Below, one piece after another: positions 17,769 through 25,692 of a stretch of 64,000 nucleotides of DNA. The translations under genes were made by a program, and so were the position numbers. The notes under the pieces are model-generated. The model was given only the letters and a program-made list of their open reading frames with translations. It was not told the DNA's origin and did no database searches. Position 1 is the first letter of the stretch; each line of letters begins with the position of its first letter. Source of the stretch: Actinomadura rifamycini DSM 43936 (lineage in GTDB: Bacteria > Actinomycetota > Actinomycetes > Streptosporangiales > Streptosporangiaceae); assembly GCF_000425065.1 (NCBI RefSeq), contig NZ_AULB01000031.1, positions 50,219-114,218 on the forward strand. Direction: 5' to 3'.

Positions 17769-18395
17769 CTACCCGGCGCGGTCGGGCGAGCCGAGGAGGG
17801 TTTCGAAGGGGACGGGGTTCTCGTACGGGTCCTCGGCGGCGGGGGCCGGGCGGCCGGCGACGAGGGCGGCGAGTTCCGCGCCCGCGCGGCGGACGCGGTC
17901 GCCGAGGCGCCCGTCGCCGCTCCCCCAGTCCGCGGACGCCGCGTACACGGCCGTCGGGACGACGTTCGCCCGCAGGTACGCCAGCAGCGGGCGGACGGCG
18001 AAGTCGAGGGCGAGCGAGTGCCGCTCGGTGCCGCCGGTCGCGCCGATCAGCGCGGGCGTCCCGTCCAGGGCGTCGCGGTCGAGGACGTCGAAGAACGTCT
18101 TGAACAGGCCGCCGTAGGACGCGTTGAACACCGGGGTGACGGCGACGAGGCCGTCCGCGCCGGCCACGGTCTCGACGGCGGCGCGGAAGTCGCCGGACGG
18201 GAAGCCGGTGAGGGCCGCGTCGACCATCGCGTGGGCGTGGTCGCGCAGCTCGACCGGCTCGATGACGACGTCGGCGCCGTGCTCGGCGCGCAGGGCGTCC
18301 GCGGCGGCGCCGGCGAGCCGGTCGGCCAGCAGCCGGGTGGAGGACGGGCGGCCGAGGCCGGCCGACACGACGGCGAGGGTGCGGGGGCCGCTCAT
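17769..18395 (-). CDS. NAD(P)H-dependent FMN reductase (partner of the adjacent LLM monooxygenase)
   Basis: Predicted 208-residue flavodoxin-fold reductase. The FMN-phosphate loop is SAGLGRPSSTRLLADRL, and the second conserved block is GLVAVTPVFNASYGGLFKTF. The ATG overlaps the stop of the upstream LLM gene (ATGA), which implies co-translation with the enzyme that would use its reduced flavin. It belongs to the CE1759-like branch commonly paired with luciferase-like oxidoreductases. Convergent with cobN, 18 bp apart. Confidence 0.86.
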   Translation of the reverse strand: MSGPRTLAVVSAGLGRPSSTRLLADRLAGAAADALRAEHGADVVIEPVELRDHAHAMVDAALTGFPSGDFRAAVETVAGADGLVAVTPVFNASYGGLFKTFFDVLDRDALDGTPALIGATGGTERHSLALDFAVRPLLAYLRANVVPTAVYAASADWGSGDGRLGDRVRRAGAELAALVAGRPAPAAEDPYENPVPFETLLGSPDRAG

Positions 18396-19480
18396 CGGGC
18401 CTCCTCCCGGGTCTTCGCCGCGCGCTCGGCGTGCGTCGGGGCGGTGGCCGGGACGTGCGCGGGGCGCAGCGACTCGAACTCCTTGCGCAGCACGGGGACG
18501 ACCTCCTCGCCGAGGATGTCGAGCTGCTCCAGGACGGTCTTCAGCGGCAGGCCCGCGTGGTCCATGAGGAACAGCTGGCGCTGGTAGTCGCCGAAGTGGT
18601 CGCGGAACGTCAGCGTCCGGTCGATGACCTGCTGCGGGCTGCCGACGGTGAGCGGCGTCTCGGCGGTGAACTCCTCCAGCGACGGCCCGTGCCCGTACAC
18701 GGGGGCGTTGTCGAAGTAGGGGCGGAACTCGCGGACGGCGTCCTGGGAGTTCTTGCGCATGAACACCTGGCCGCCGAGCCCGACGATGGCCTGGTCGGCG
18801 GAGCCGTGCCCGTAGTGCTCGAAGCGCCGCCGGTACAGGCCGATGAGCCGCTGGAAGTGCGTCGTGGGCCAGAAGATGTGGTTCGCGAAGAACCCGTCGC
18901 CGTAGTAGGCGGCCTGCTCGGCGATCTCGGGGCTGCGGATCGAGCCGTGCCAGACGAACGGCGGGACGCCGTCCAGCGGGCGGGGCGTGGAGGTGAACGA
19001 CTGCAGCGGCGTCCGGAACTTGCCCTCCCAGTCGACGACGTCCTCGCGCCACAGCCGGTGCAGGAGGTGGTAGTTCTCGATCGCGAGCGGGATGCCGTTG
19101 CGGATGTCCTGGCCGAACCACGGGTAGACCGGGCCGGTGTTGCCGCGCCCCATCATCAGGTCGACGCGGCCGTCCGCGAGGTGCTGGAGCATCGCGAAGT
19201 CCTCGGCGATCTTCACCGGGTCGTTGGTGGTGATCAGCGTGGTCGCGGTGGACAGCACGAGCCGCTCGGTGCGGGCCGCGATGTAGCCGAGCATCGTCGT
19301 CGGCGAGGACGGGACGAACGGCGGGTTGTGGTGCTCGCCGCTCGCGAAGACGTCCAGCCCGACCTCCTCGGCCTTCAGCGCGATCGCGACCATGGCCTTG
19401 ATGCGCTCGGCCTCGGTGGGCGTGCGGCCGTTGGTCGGATCCGTGGTGACGTCGCCGACCGAGAAGATCCCGAACTGCAT
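18392..19480 (-). CDS. LLM-class flavin-dependent oxidoreductase (luciferase-like monooxygenase)
   Basis: Predicted 362-residue TIM-barrel enzyme using reduced FMN from its coupled reductase. Family features are MQFGIFSVGD at the N-terminus, LDVFASGEHHNPPF, LVLSTATTLITTNDPVKIAED, GRVDLMMGRGNTGPVYPWF and FVWHGSIRSPEIAEQAAYYG. The ATG at 19480 follows a GGGAGG ribosome-binding site; an upstream ATG would add 11 untypical residues. An 8-bp palindrome GAACGTTC with TACTAT beside it lies about 20 bp upstream and is a likely promoter/operator. Substrate unknown. Confidence 0.86.
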   Translation of the reverse strand: MQFGIFSVGDVTTDPTNGRTPTEAERIKAMVAIALKAEEVGLDVFASGEHHNPPFVPSSPTTMLGYIAARTERLVLSTATTLITTNDPVKIAEDFAMLQHLADGRVDLMMGRGNTGPVYPWFGQDIRNGIPLAIENYHLLHRLWREDVVDWEGKFRTPLQSFTSTPRPLDGVPPFVWHGSIRSPEIAEQAAYYGDGFFANHIFWPTTHFQRLIGLYRRRFEHYGHGSADQAIVGLGGQVFMRKNSQDAVREFRPYFDNAPVYGHGPSLEEFTAETPLTVGSPQQVIDRTLTFRDHFGDYQRQLFLMDHAGLPLKTVLEQLDILGEEVVPVLRKEFESLRPAHVPATAPTHAERAAKTREEAR

Positions 19481-19552
19481 GCCGGCCTCCCAAATAGTAG
19501 AACGTTCAACCATCCTAACCCGGTCCGGCGGGGGCCTATTCCGCGCCGCCGG

Positions 19553-20467
19553 TCAGGCCGTGTCCGCGCTGCGCCGGAGGGCGTCGATCAGCCACAGGAC
19601 GACCGCGCCCGGCGCGGCCGCGTCCCCGATCACCTCGCCGTTCAGCGCCCAGTACCGGCGCATCCGCGGGTCCCGCTCCGGTTCGACGGCCGGCAGGAGG
19701 GAACGGCGGAACTCCACCGAGTCGCGCTCGCGCCGGCCCAGCGCGTGCGCCTCCACGAACCGCTCCAGGGCGGGCCCGTCCTCCGGTTCCCGGCCCGCGC
19801 GCACGAGCGGCATCGCCAGCTCGACGGCCTCGCGCATCCCGTACAGCAGCGTCGGCTCGTCCGCGACCGCCTCGGCGTTGCGGCGGCTCCGCTCGCGCAG
19901 CCGCCGGAACAGGGCACGGTCCCCCGTCAGCGCGACCATCCCCGCGTACGCGACGACCTGCTCCGGCGTGGGGTCGGCCGGCGGCGCGGGCACCGTCATC
20001 TCCAGGTGCACCCGCACCACGTCCTCCGGCACCGACACCACGATCCGGCGGCGCCAGAAGTCCATGAGCGCCTCGTGCGCCCGGGGCCCGTCCTGCACGG
20101 CCGCCAGCAGGTCGAGCCGCGCCGCGCGCTCGGCGGGGTCCGCGTCCTCGACCGCCCGCAGCGACGCCCGCCGCCACGCGAGCGCCGACAGCTCCGCGTC
20201 CAGCGCGGCCCGCTCCGCGGCGACCGCCTCGTCCAGCGACCGCGCGCCGGCCAGCACGTCCGTGATCGAGGGCAGCCCGAGCCCGAGCCCGCGCAGCCGC
20301 CGGACGAGCCGCAGCCGGTCGGCCGCGGCCGCGTCGAACCGCCGGTGCCCGCCCGCGCTGCGGACCGGCTCCAGGATGCCCTCGTCGCAGTAGAACCGGA
20401 TCGTGCGCACCGGCACCCCGGTGAGCGCCGACAGGTCGCCGATCGCGAGCGATGTGCCGTCCGTCAC
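19553..20467 (-). CDS. MerR-family transcriptional regulator
   Basis: Predicted 304-residue regulator. The winged HTH reads LAIGDLSALTGVPVRTIRFY followed by CDEGILEPVRSAGGHRRFD, then the dimerisation helix (RLRGLGLGLPSITDVLAGA). A C-terminal domain of about 180 residues, helical and without Cys-rich metal sites, probably binds an organic effector. The GTG at 20467 leaves the conserved LAIGDL at the expected distance from the start. It faces the gene at 20539 across a promoter with MerR architecture and probably controls it and itself. Confidence 0.86.
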   Translation of the reverse strand: MTDGTSLAIGDLSALTGVPVRTIRFYCDEGILEPVRSAGGHRRFDAAAADRLRLVRRLRGLGLGLPSITDVLAGARSLDEAVAAERAALDAELSALAWRRASLRAVEDADPAERAARLDLLAAVQDGPRAHEALMDFWRRRIVVSVPEDVVRVHLEMTVPAPPADPTPEQVVAYAGMVALTGDRALFRRLRERSRRNAEAVADEPTLLYGMREAVELAMPLVRAGREPEDGPALERFVEAHALGRRERDSVEFRRSLLPAVEPERDPRMRRYWALNGEVIGDAAAPGAVVLWLIDALRRSADTA

Positions 20468-20473
20468 AACTAC

Positions 20474-20505
20474 TTGAACCTCCACCGGGCTGGAGTTCCT
20501 ACGGT
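20474..20505 (+). promoter_or_regulatory. MerR-type promoter: TTGAAC - 20 bp - TACGGT with CTCCA/TGGAG inverted repeat in the spacer
   Basis: The -35 is at 20474-20479 and the -10 at 20500-20505. The over-long 20-bp spacer carries CTCCA (20480-20484) and TGGAG (20491-20495). MerR activators characteristically act by remodelling 19-20 bp spacers. It lies between the MerR gene and the gene at 20539. Confidence 0.7.
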
Positions 20506-20538
20506 ACGCGTGCACTCACCGGAAGAGAGGAGCAGGAC

Positions 20539-21300
20539 ATGGACGTCCTGGACATCACGCGCATCGCCGAAGGGCTGCGGGAGCACACCGCCGGGCTCGC
20601 CGACGCCGCCTCCCGCCGGGCCCCCGACACGGTCGTCCCGACCTGCCCGGAGTGGACGCTGCGCGACCTCGTCGGGCACGTCGGCCAGGCGCACCGCTGG
20701 GCCGCGGCCATGTTCCGGCGCGGCGGCACCCGCGTGACGGACGAGCTGCCCCGCGACACGCCCGCCGACCAGGCCGACTGGGGCGCGTGGCTGCGCGAGG
20801 GCGCCGCCGAGGCGATCGCCGCGCAGGCCGAGCACCCGGGCGCCGTCGCGCACCCGGTGATGGGCGACGCCCCGTCGGCGATGTGGCTGCGCCGGATGCT
20901 GCACGACACGTCCGTCCACCACGCCGACGCGACGATCACCGCCGGGACGCCGTTCGCGATCGCGCCCGACCTGGCGGCCGACGAGCTGACCGAGACCTTC
21001 GGCCTGCTCACCGCCCCCGCCGCCGCGCACCTCAAGCCGGAGCTCGGCGAACTGCGCGGCTCGGGCGAGACGCTGTGCCTGCGCGCGGACGAGCCGTCCG
21101 TCCCCGGCTGGCTGATCACCCGGACCCCGGACGCCGCCGTCGTCGAGTACGAGACCCGCGACGCCGACATGACCATCGCGGGCCCCGTCCGCGACCTGAT
21201 GCTGGTGTTCGCGCGCCGCCTCTCCCCCGACGATGCCGCAGTGAAGATCACCGGCGACCGCGCGCTGCTCGACCACTGGCTGGAGCACACCGCCGTCTGA
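20539..21300 (+). CDS. Mycothiol-dependent maleylpyruvate-isomerase-family protein, MerR-controlled
   Basis: Predicted 253 residues, DinB fold. VVPTCPEWTLRDLVGHVGQA is the mycothiol-enzyme signature, and MLHDTSVHHADATI holds the His ligand pair. The C-terminal domain ends GDRALLDHWLEHTAV, closely matching its paralogue at 11816. The ATG has AGGAGCAGG upstream. The divergent MerR gene and the spacer-type promoter suggest induction by a small molecule, possibly one the enzyme conjugates to or isomerises with mycothiol. Confidence 0.84.
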   Translation: MDVLDITRIAEGLREHTAGLADAASRRAPDTVVPTCPEWTLRDLVGHVGQAHRWAAAMFRRGGTRVTDELPRDTPADQADWGAWLREGAAEAIAAQAEHPGAVAHPVMGDAPSAMWLRRMLHDTSVHHADATITAGTPFAIAPDLAADELTETFGLLTAPAAAHLKPELGELRGSGETLCLRADEPSVPGWLITRTPDAAVVEYETRDADMTIAGPVRDLMLVFARRLSPDDAAVKITGDRALLDHWLEHTAV

Positions 21301-21325
21301 CCGCCGACCGGAACGGAGCGCAGTC

Positions 21326-21590
21326 GAGGCCGACGGTCAGACGGCCGCCCCCTGCGGGGGTGCCGGGGGTCGCCCCCACAGCGACACGTCCGACCGGCGG
21401 CCCCAGGCAGGGCAGCACAACCGAATGGAGGCCGATGGTCAAACGGCCGCCCCAGCCGGGGAGCTCTGGGGGACGCCACCACAGCGACACGTCTGACCGG
21501 CGGCCCCCACCGCTGCGCAGCCCAGCCTTGCGGAGTCCGTCGGTCGGACGGCCGCCTCCTGCCGGGGTGTCGGGGGCACTTCCCGCTGCG
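21326..21590 (+). repeat. Two and a half degenerate ~103-bp direct repeats with hairpin potential
   Basis: Units begin near 21326, 21428 and 21533. Each opens with a GAG-CCG-GGTC-GACGGCCGCC pattern. The first two close with CAGCGACACGTC-GACCGGCGGCCCC. Within a unit GGTCRGACG and CGTCYGACC, and GGCCGCC and GGCGGCC, can pair, so each can form a stem-loop. They fill the gap between the genes at 20539 and 21652. No open reading frame of note is seen in them. Confidence 0.7.
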
Positions 21591-21651
21591 TGGTCGGGCC
21601 GGGGCGTGCGGAGGCGCGCGCCTCGGGTCGTCCGTCCGCCACAATGGGGCG

Positions 21652-22344
21652 ATGGCGGACGGGTGGCGGCCGGTGTGGGACGCGGTGCCGGGGCGGGACG
21701 GGCTCGACGCGTTCGCGAGCGTCGAGGACGACCGGGCGGGCTCGCACCCGGGCGTCCGGCACATCAGGGCGCTCGGGACGATGTACCGGTTCGACATCCA
21801 TTACCCGGGCGACGTCGACCGCTCCCCCGACCGGCAGCGCCAGGAGGTCAAGGGCATGCGGGCGGGCGGCCGGACGCTGGTCGCGGGCCGGGGCGAGACG
21901 TGGCGGTTCACCTGGTCGTGGTATTTGACGGGCGCGCTGCGGGCCACGACGAGCTTCACGCACGTGCACCAGTTCTTCGCGGGCGGGAAGGGCGGCTCGC
22001 CCGTGCTGGTGACGTCGCTGCGCCGGCGCGGCGGCCGCGACCTCCTGGAGCTGAACGCGATCCACGCGGGCGTCGTGGCCGGGGAGGCCGACCTGCGGCC
22101 GCTGCGGAGCCGGTGGATCGACGTCGAGCTGGAGGCCCGGTTCGCCGAGGCCGGGGCCGTCCGGTGGCGGGTGTCGTCCGCGGACGGCGTCGCGGCGGAC
22201 GTCGCCCGGGACGGCCTCGACCTGTGGAACAACAAGGGCGACATCGCCCCCAAATGGGGCATCTACCGCTCCCTGAAGGACGCGGAGCGCCTGTCCGACG
22301 CGCATCTCCTGATCAAGGATCTGCGGGCGTACCGCCGGGGCTGA
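21652..22344 (+). CDS. Polysaccharide-lyase-like concanavalin A (jelly-roll) domain protein
   Basis: Predicted 230 residues without a visible signal peptide. The pattern of beta-strand motifs (TWRFTWSWYLTGALRATTSF, THVHQFFAGGKGGSPVLVTS, LWNNKGDIAPKWGIYRS) resembles heparinase-I/PL-type jelly-roll proteins of Streptomyces, where the Lys/Trp-rich C-terminal motif is conserved. Whether it is catalytic cannot be judged. Its last 32 bp overlap the convergent SMI1-HEAT gene. Confidence 0.6.
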   Translation: MADGWRPVWDAVPGRDGLDAFASVEDDRAGSHPGVRHIRALGTMYRFDIHYPGDVDRSPDRQRQEVKGMRAGGRTLVAGRGETWRFTWSWYLTGALRATTSFTHVHQFFAGGKGGSPVLVTSLRRRGGRDLLELNAIHAGVVAGEADLRPLRSRWIDVELEARFAEAGAVRWRVSSADGVAADVARDGLDLWNNKGDIAPKWGIYRSLKDAERLSDAHLLIKDLRAYRRG

Positions 22345-24061
22345 CCGTCTCGAGGAACGCCCCGAGGGTGTAGCGGATCACGCGGTCGTCCTCGGCGGCC
22401 AGGGCCGCGGCGATCACCGGACGGCATTCGGCGGTGCACGTCCGCTCCAGGGCGAAGCTCAGCGTGGAGCGGAGGCCGCGGTCGGGGGCGGTCAGGATCC
22501 GGTGCAGCTCCTCGTGCACCGCGCCGCCGGGGCGCGGCCCGCCGCGCCGCACCGTCGACCGCAGGACCCGGTGCCGGACGGGGCCGCACGGGACGGCGAG
22601 CAGCGGCGCCCACGCGTCGTCGGGCGGCGGCGTCCCCGCCTCCAGGAGCGCGTCCAGCGCCGCGGCGCGCACCTGCGGGTCCGGGTCGGCGAGCAGGGCC
22701 CGCGCCTCGGCGCCCCAGTGGCGGACGTGCACGCGCGGGGCGAGGCGGACGAGCGTTTCGTGCCGAATGACGGGGTCCGGGTCGGCGAGCAGGACGGACG
22801 CGGCCTGCGGGCCCGCGCCCCGCTCCGCGGAGTGCAGCAGGCGGTGCGCGGCGGCGCGGCGCACGGCGGCGGCGGGGTCGGTCAGGGCGGCGTGCAGCAT
22901 GGGCCCGGCCCACGGCACGGCGGCGCGGACGGCGCCGAGCGCCGCGACGGCCGCGGCCCGCACGTCCGGATCGGGGTCGCGCAGCAGCGGACGGGCGGCC
23001 CGCACGAGCGCGTCCCGTCCGTCCGGCGCCCTGCGGACGAGCGCGGGGACCTGCTCCCGGGCCGCCAGGCGGGCTCGGGAGGCGGGGGCGACCAGCAGGG
23101 CGCGCAGGACGGCGGCGTCGCCCGCGGCCGTCGCCGCCGCGGCCCGGACGCCCGGGTCGGGGTCGGCGAGCAGTCCGCGGATCGCCGACCCGGCGGCCGC
23201 GCGGTCCAGTGCGCGCGAGGCGGCGACGTGGCCGACCGCGATGCGGCGGACGCGTGGGTCGCCGCCGCGCAGCAGCGGCAGCGCGTGGCGGCCGACGTCC
23301 CACCGCGCCCGGCGCAGCGCCCAGGCGGACGCCGCCCGGACGCGCGCGGACGGCGCGTGCAGGGCGGCGTCCGCCAAGGCCTCGCAGACGTGCGGCGGCG
23401 CCTGCTCGGTCCGCCGGTTGCCCATGCGGGCGGCCACGACGTGCACGGTCCGGACGGCCTCGTCCGGGTCGGCGTCGCGGAGGTCGTCGAGCCGGACGCC
23501 GCGGCGGTCGAAGTCCGAACCGTACCGGTGGACCCGGGAGAACGGGTCGTCCAGCCACTCGTCGTACCAGGCGAGGAAGTCGGGGGCCGGGTGGTGGATC
23601 GGCGGGAACCGGTCGCCGTCCGCGTCCACCATGACGACGCGGCCCCGGCCCGGGCCGGAGAGGACGAGCCGCGACTCCGGCTCGGCCGTGTCGTGGTACT
23701 CCCATTCGATGTCGTGCTGGCGCGCGAGCCGGAGGGTGCCCCGGTACGGGTGCCGGTACGCCCATTCGAACGTCTCCCGCGGCCACGTTTCCGGCAGGTC
23801 GTCCGGTCCGCAGGGGAACGTGCCGGCGTAGCCGGGGTCGTACAGGTCGGGGTCGAGGGCGAGGAGGCCCCGGTAGGGGCCGGGACCGCCGTTGCCGATC
23901 GTGGTGACGAACCGCCGGTAGGCGTCCGGGAGGCGGACGGCGTTGCGCTCCTCGAAGGCCGCCACGCGCTCCTCGGCGAGGGGAGGGCCGAACGGGGCGA
24001 GCCGCCCCCGCAGCGCGGCCAGCTTCGCCGCGGTGCGGGCCAGTCGCTCCTCGATCATCAC
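22313..24061 (-). CDS. SMI1/KNR4-type domain fused to HEAT repeats
   Basis: Predicted 582-residue cytoplasmic protein. Residues of about 20-170 look like a SMI1/KNR4 domain: RLPDAYRRFVTTIGNGGPGP, YRGLLALDPDLYDP and a PDFLAWYDEWLDD ending. From about residue 200 to the end at least ten short helical repeats of the HEAT/armadillo type follow, many containing LLADPDPxVRAAA. SMI1 domains often serve as immunity proteins or scaffolds, and HEAT repeats bind proteins. No toxin is seen beside it. Start taken at 24061 (a second ATG is adjacent at 24058). Confidence 0.75.
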   Translation of the reverse strand: MMIEERLARTAAKLAALRGRLAPFGPPLAEERVAAFEERNAVRLPDAYRRFVTTIGNGGPGPYRGLLALDPDLYDPGYAGTFPCGPDDLPETWPRETFEWAYRHPYRGTLRLARQHDIEWEYHDTAEPESRLVLSGPGRGRVVMVDADGDRFPPIHHPAPDFLAWYDEWLDDPFSRVHRYGSDFDRRGVRLDDLRDADPDEAVRTVHVVAARMGNRRTEQAPPHVCEALADAALHAPSARVRAASAWALRRARWDVGRHALPLLRGGDPRVRRIAVGHVAASRALDRAAAGSAIRGLLADPDPGVRAAAATAAGDAAVLRALLVAPASRARLAAREQVPALVRRAPDGRDALVRAARPLLRDPDPDVRAAAVAALGAVRAAVPWAGPMLHAALTDPAAAVRRAAAHRLLHSAERGAGPQAASVLLADPDPVIRHETLVRLAPRVHVRHWGAEARALLADPDPQVRAAALDALLEAGTPPPDDAWAPLLAVPCGPVRHRVLRSTVRRGGPRPGGAVHEELHRILTAPDRGLRSTLSFALERTCTAECRPVIAAALAAEDDRVIRYTLGAFLETVSPGGTPADP

Positions 24062-24100
24062 CGGATCGGACGGATCACCGCCCCCGGCGGTTCCGCCGGC

Positions 24101-24682
24101 TCAGGCGCGGGAGTCGGCGGTGGCGAGGACGGCCTGGATCTCCAGGGCGATGGCGATGGTGTCGCCGAGCATGACCTTGTCGCCCTGCAGCGGCACGTTG
24201 AACTCGATGCCGAAATCGCTGCGGCTGATGGACGTCGTCGCGGTGAAGCCCGCGCGGGTGCCGCCCCACGGGTCGGGGCTGATGCCGTGGAACTCGGTCA
24301 GCAGCCGGACCGGGCGGGTGACGTCCTTGATCGTCAGCTCGCCGTCGACGTGGTAGCGCGGGTTGCGGGCGCGGCGGCCGATCGCGGCCCGCTCGACGCC
24401 GTGGCCCGTGAAGGTCATGACCGGGTGGTTGTCGACGTCGAGGAAGTCGGCCGAGCGGACGTGCGCGTCCCGCTCCGCGCTGCGGGTGTCGAGCGAGTCC
24501 ATCCGGATCTCGGCGTGCGCCCGGGAGTCGAGCGGGTCCTCGCCGATCTCCACCTCCCCGCCGAAGTCGGTGAACGAACCGCGCACCGTCGTCATCAGGT
24601 GCCGCACCGTGAACGTGATCTCCGAATGCACCGGGTCGACGGTCCAGCGCCCGGCTTCGAGGTCGGACACCTCGGCCCCCAT
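24101..24682 (-). CDS. YceI-family lipid-binding-like protein
   Basis: Predicted 193-residue lipocalin-like barrel protein. YceI hallmarks are AGRWTVDPVHSEITFTVRHL, RGSFTDFGGEVEI, SADFLDVDNHPVMTF, YHVDGELTIKDVTRPV and SDFGIEFNVPL. No signal peptide is present, so it is likely cytoplasmic, as in many actinobacterial members. YceI proteins bind polyisoprenoid-like lipids and are often linked to stress. A GGGGGGA-rich ribosome-binding site and a CACTAT motif lie just upstream. It faces the tandem UspA gene. Confidence 0.88.
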   Translation of the reverse strand: MGAEVSDLEAGRWTVDPVHSEITFTVRHLMTTVRGSFTDFGGEVEIGEDPLDSRAHAEIRMDSLDTRSAERDAHVRSADFLDVDNHPVMTFTGHGVERAAIGRRARNPRYHVDGELTIKDVTRPVRLLTEFHGISPDPWGGTRAGFTATTSISRSDFGIEFNVPLQGDKVMLGDTIAIALEIQAVLATADSRA

Positions 24683-24787
24683 GGATTCCCCCCAAATAGT
24701 GACAACCCCGAAAAACTACCTCACAACACCACAAGATCGCCTAACACGGAGGGGTCTGACCTGCCGTTCGAGGGGAATGCTCCGCAT

Positions 24788-25588
24788 GTGATCGGAGACC
24801 ACGTCCTCGCCGGATACGTCCATGACGCCGGCGGCCGGGAGGCGATCGACCTCGCGCAGGCGATCGTCGCGGTGACCGGCGGCCGGCTGAGCGTCGCCCA
24901 CGTCCACGCGCCCGACCGGCCGGGCGCGGCGAGCGAGGCGCAGACCGTCCTGGAGCAGGCGGCCGCGCTCCTGGAGGAGGAACCCGCGGAGCTGCACGCC
25001 CAGGAGGGGCGCAGCGTGGGGCGGGGGCTGACCGCGCTCGCCGGGCGGATCGGCGCGGACGTCATCGTCGTGGGCTCCCCCGAGGGCGGCGCGCACGGGC
25101 GCATCGGCGTCGGCGCCGCCGCCGACCACCTGCTGCACTCGGCGACGGAGGCCGTGATGCTCGCCCCGTCCGGGTACGGCGCGCGGGACGGCCTCGACCG
25201 GATCACCGTCATGTACGTGCGCCGCCCGCAGTGCGACGAGGCGGTGGTGCGCACGGCCGTCGCCGCCGAGCGGCTCGGCGTCCCGCTCCGCCTCGTCACG
25301 CTCTGCCTCGGCGAGGACCCCGAACGGCTCCGCGACGACCAGGCGCTGGCGATCAGGCTCGCGCTCGAGTCGGCGGACCTCCCGTCCGAGGACGTCACCG
25401 CCGAGCTCGCCGAGGGCGCCGACGTCGCCGCCGCGATGGACGACGTCGCCTGGGCCGACGGCGAGCTCCTCGTCTGCGCGTCCAGCGAGGACGCCGCCGC
25501 CCACCGCGTCTTCCTGGGCGAGGTGGCGCTGAAGGTCCTGCGTGCGGCGCCCTGCCCGGTGACCGTCCTCCCGAGGGGCTACTTCTGA
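24788..25588 (+). CDS. Tandem-domain universal stress protein (UspA family)
   Basis: Predicted 266 residues with two Usp domains. Domain 1 (1 to about 135) has IDLAQAIVAVTGGRLSVAHV and ADVIVVGSPEGGAHGRIGVG, the latter resembling the GxxGxxxxxxG nucleotide loop. Domain 2 (about 140-266) has ITVMYVRRPQCDEAVVRTAV, a weaker ELLVCASS region and ends ALKVLRAAPCPVTVLP. The GTG at 24788, preceded by GAGGGG, is the likeliest start, though the site is weak. Family members bind ATP and act in dormancy and stress. Confidence 0.82.
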   Translation: MIGDHVLAGYVHDAGGREAIDLAQAIVAVTGGRLSVAHVHAPDRPGAASEAQTVLEQAAALLEEEPAELHAQEGRSVGRGLTALAGRIGADVIVVGSPEGGAHGRIGVGAAADHLLHSATEAVMLAPSGYGARDGLDRITVMYVRRPQCDEAVVRTAVAAERLGVPLRLVTLCLGEDPERLRDDQALAIRLALESADLPSEDVTAELAEGADVAAAMDDVAWADGELLVCASSEDAAAHRVFLGEVALKVLRAAPCPVTVLPRGYF

Positions 25589-25692
25589 GTAGTCGGAAAT
25601 GACGGCTTCCCCGGATCGGCTTGCCGCCCGCTCTTTACCTCCGCTACATTCCGTCGAGATCAGAACGTGACCTTGATCGGGGGGAGCGCGGA

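Noticed and set aside
14621..18103. A 1160-codon plus-strand open frame inside cobN
   Set aside because: It overlaps the clear CobN reading frame and has the Gly/Arg/Ala-only composition of a frame shadow in GC-rich DNA.
24363..24791. A 142-codon plus-strand frame leading into the UspA region
   Set aside because: It is antisense to yceI and ends just at the UspA start in another frame; no family match.
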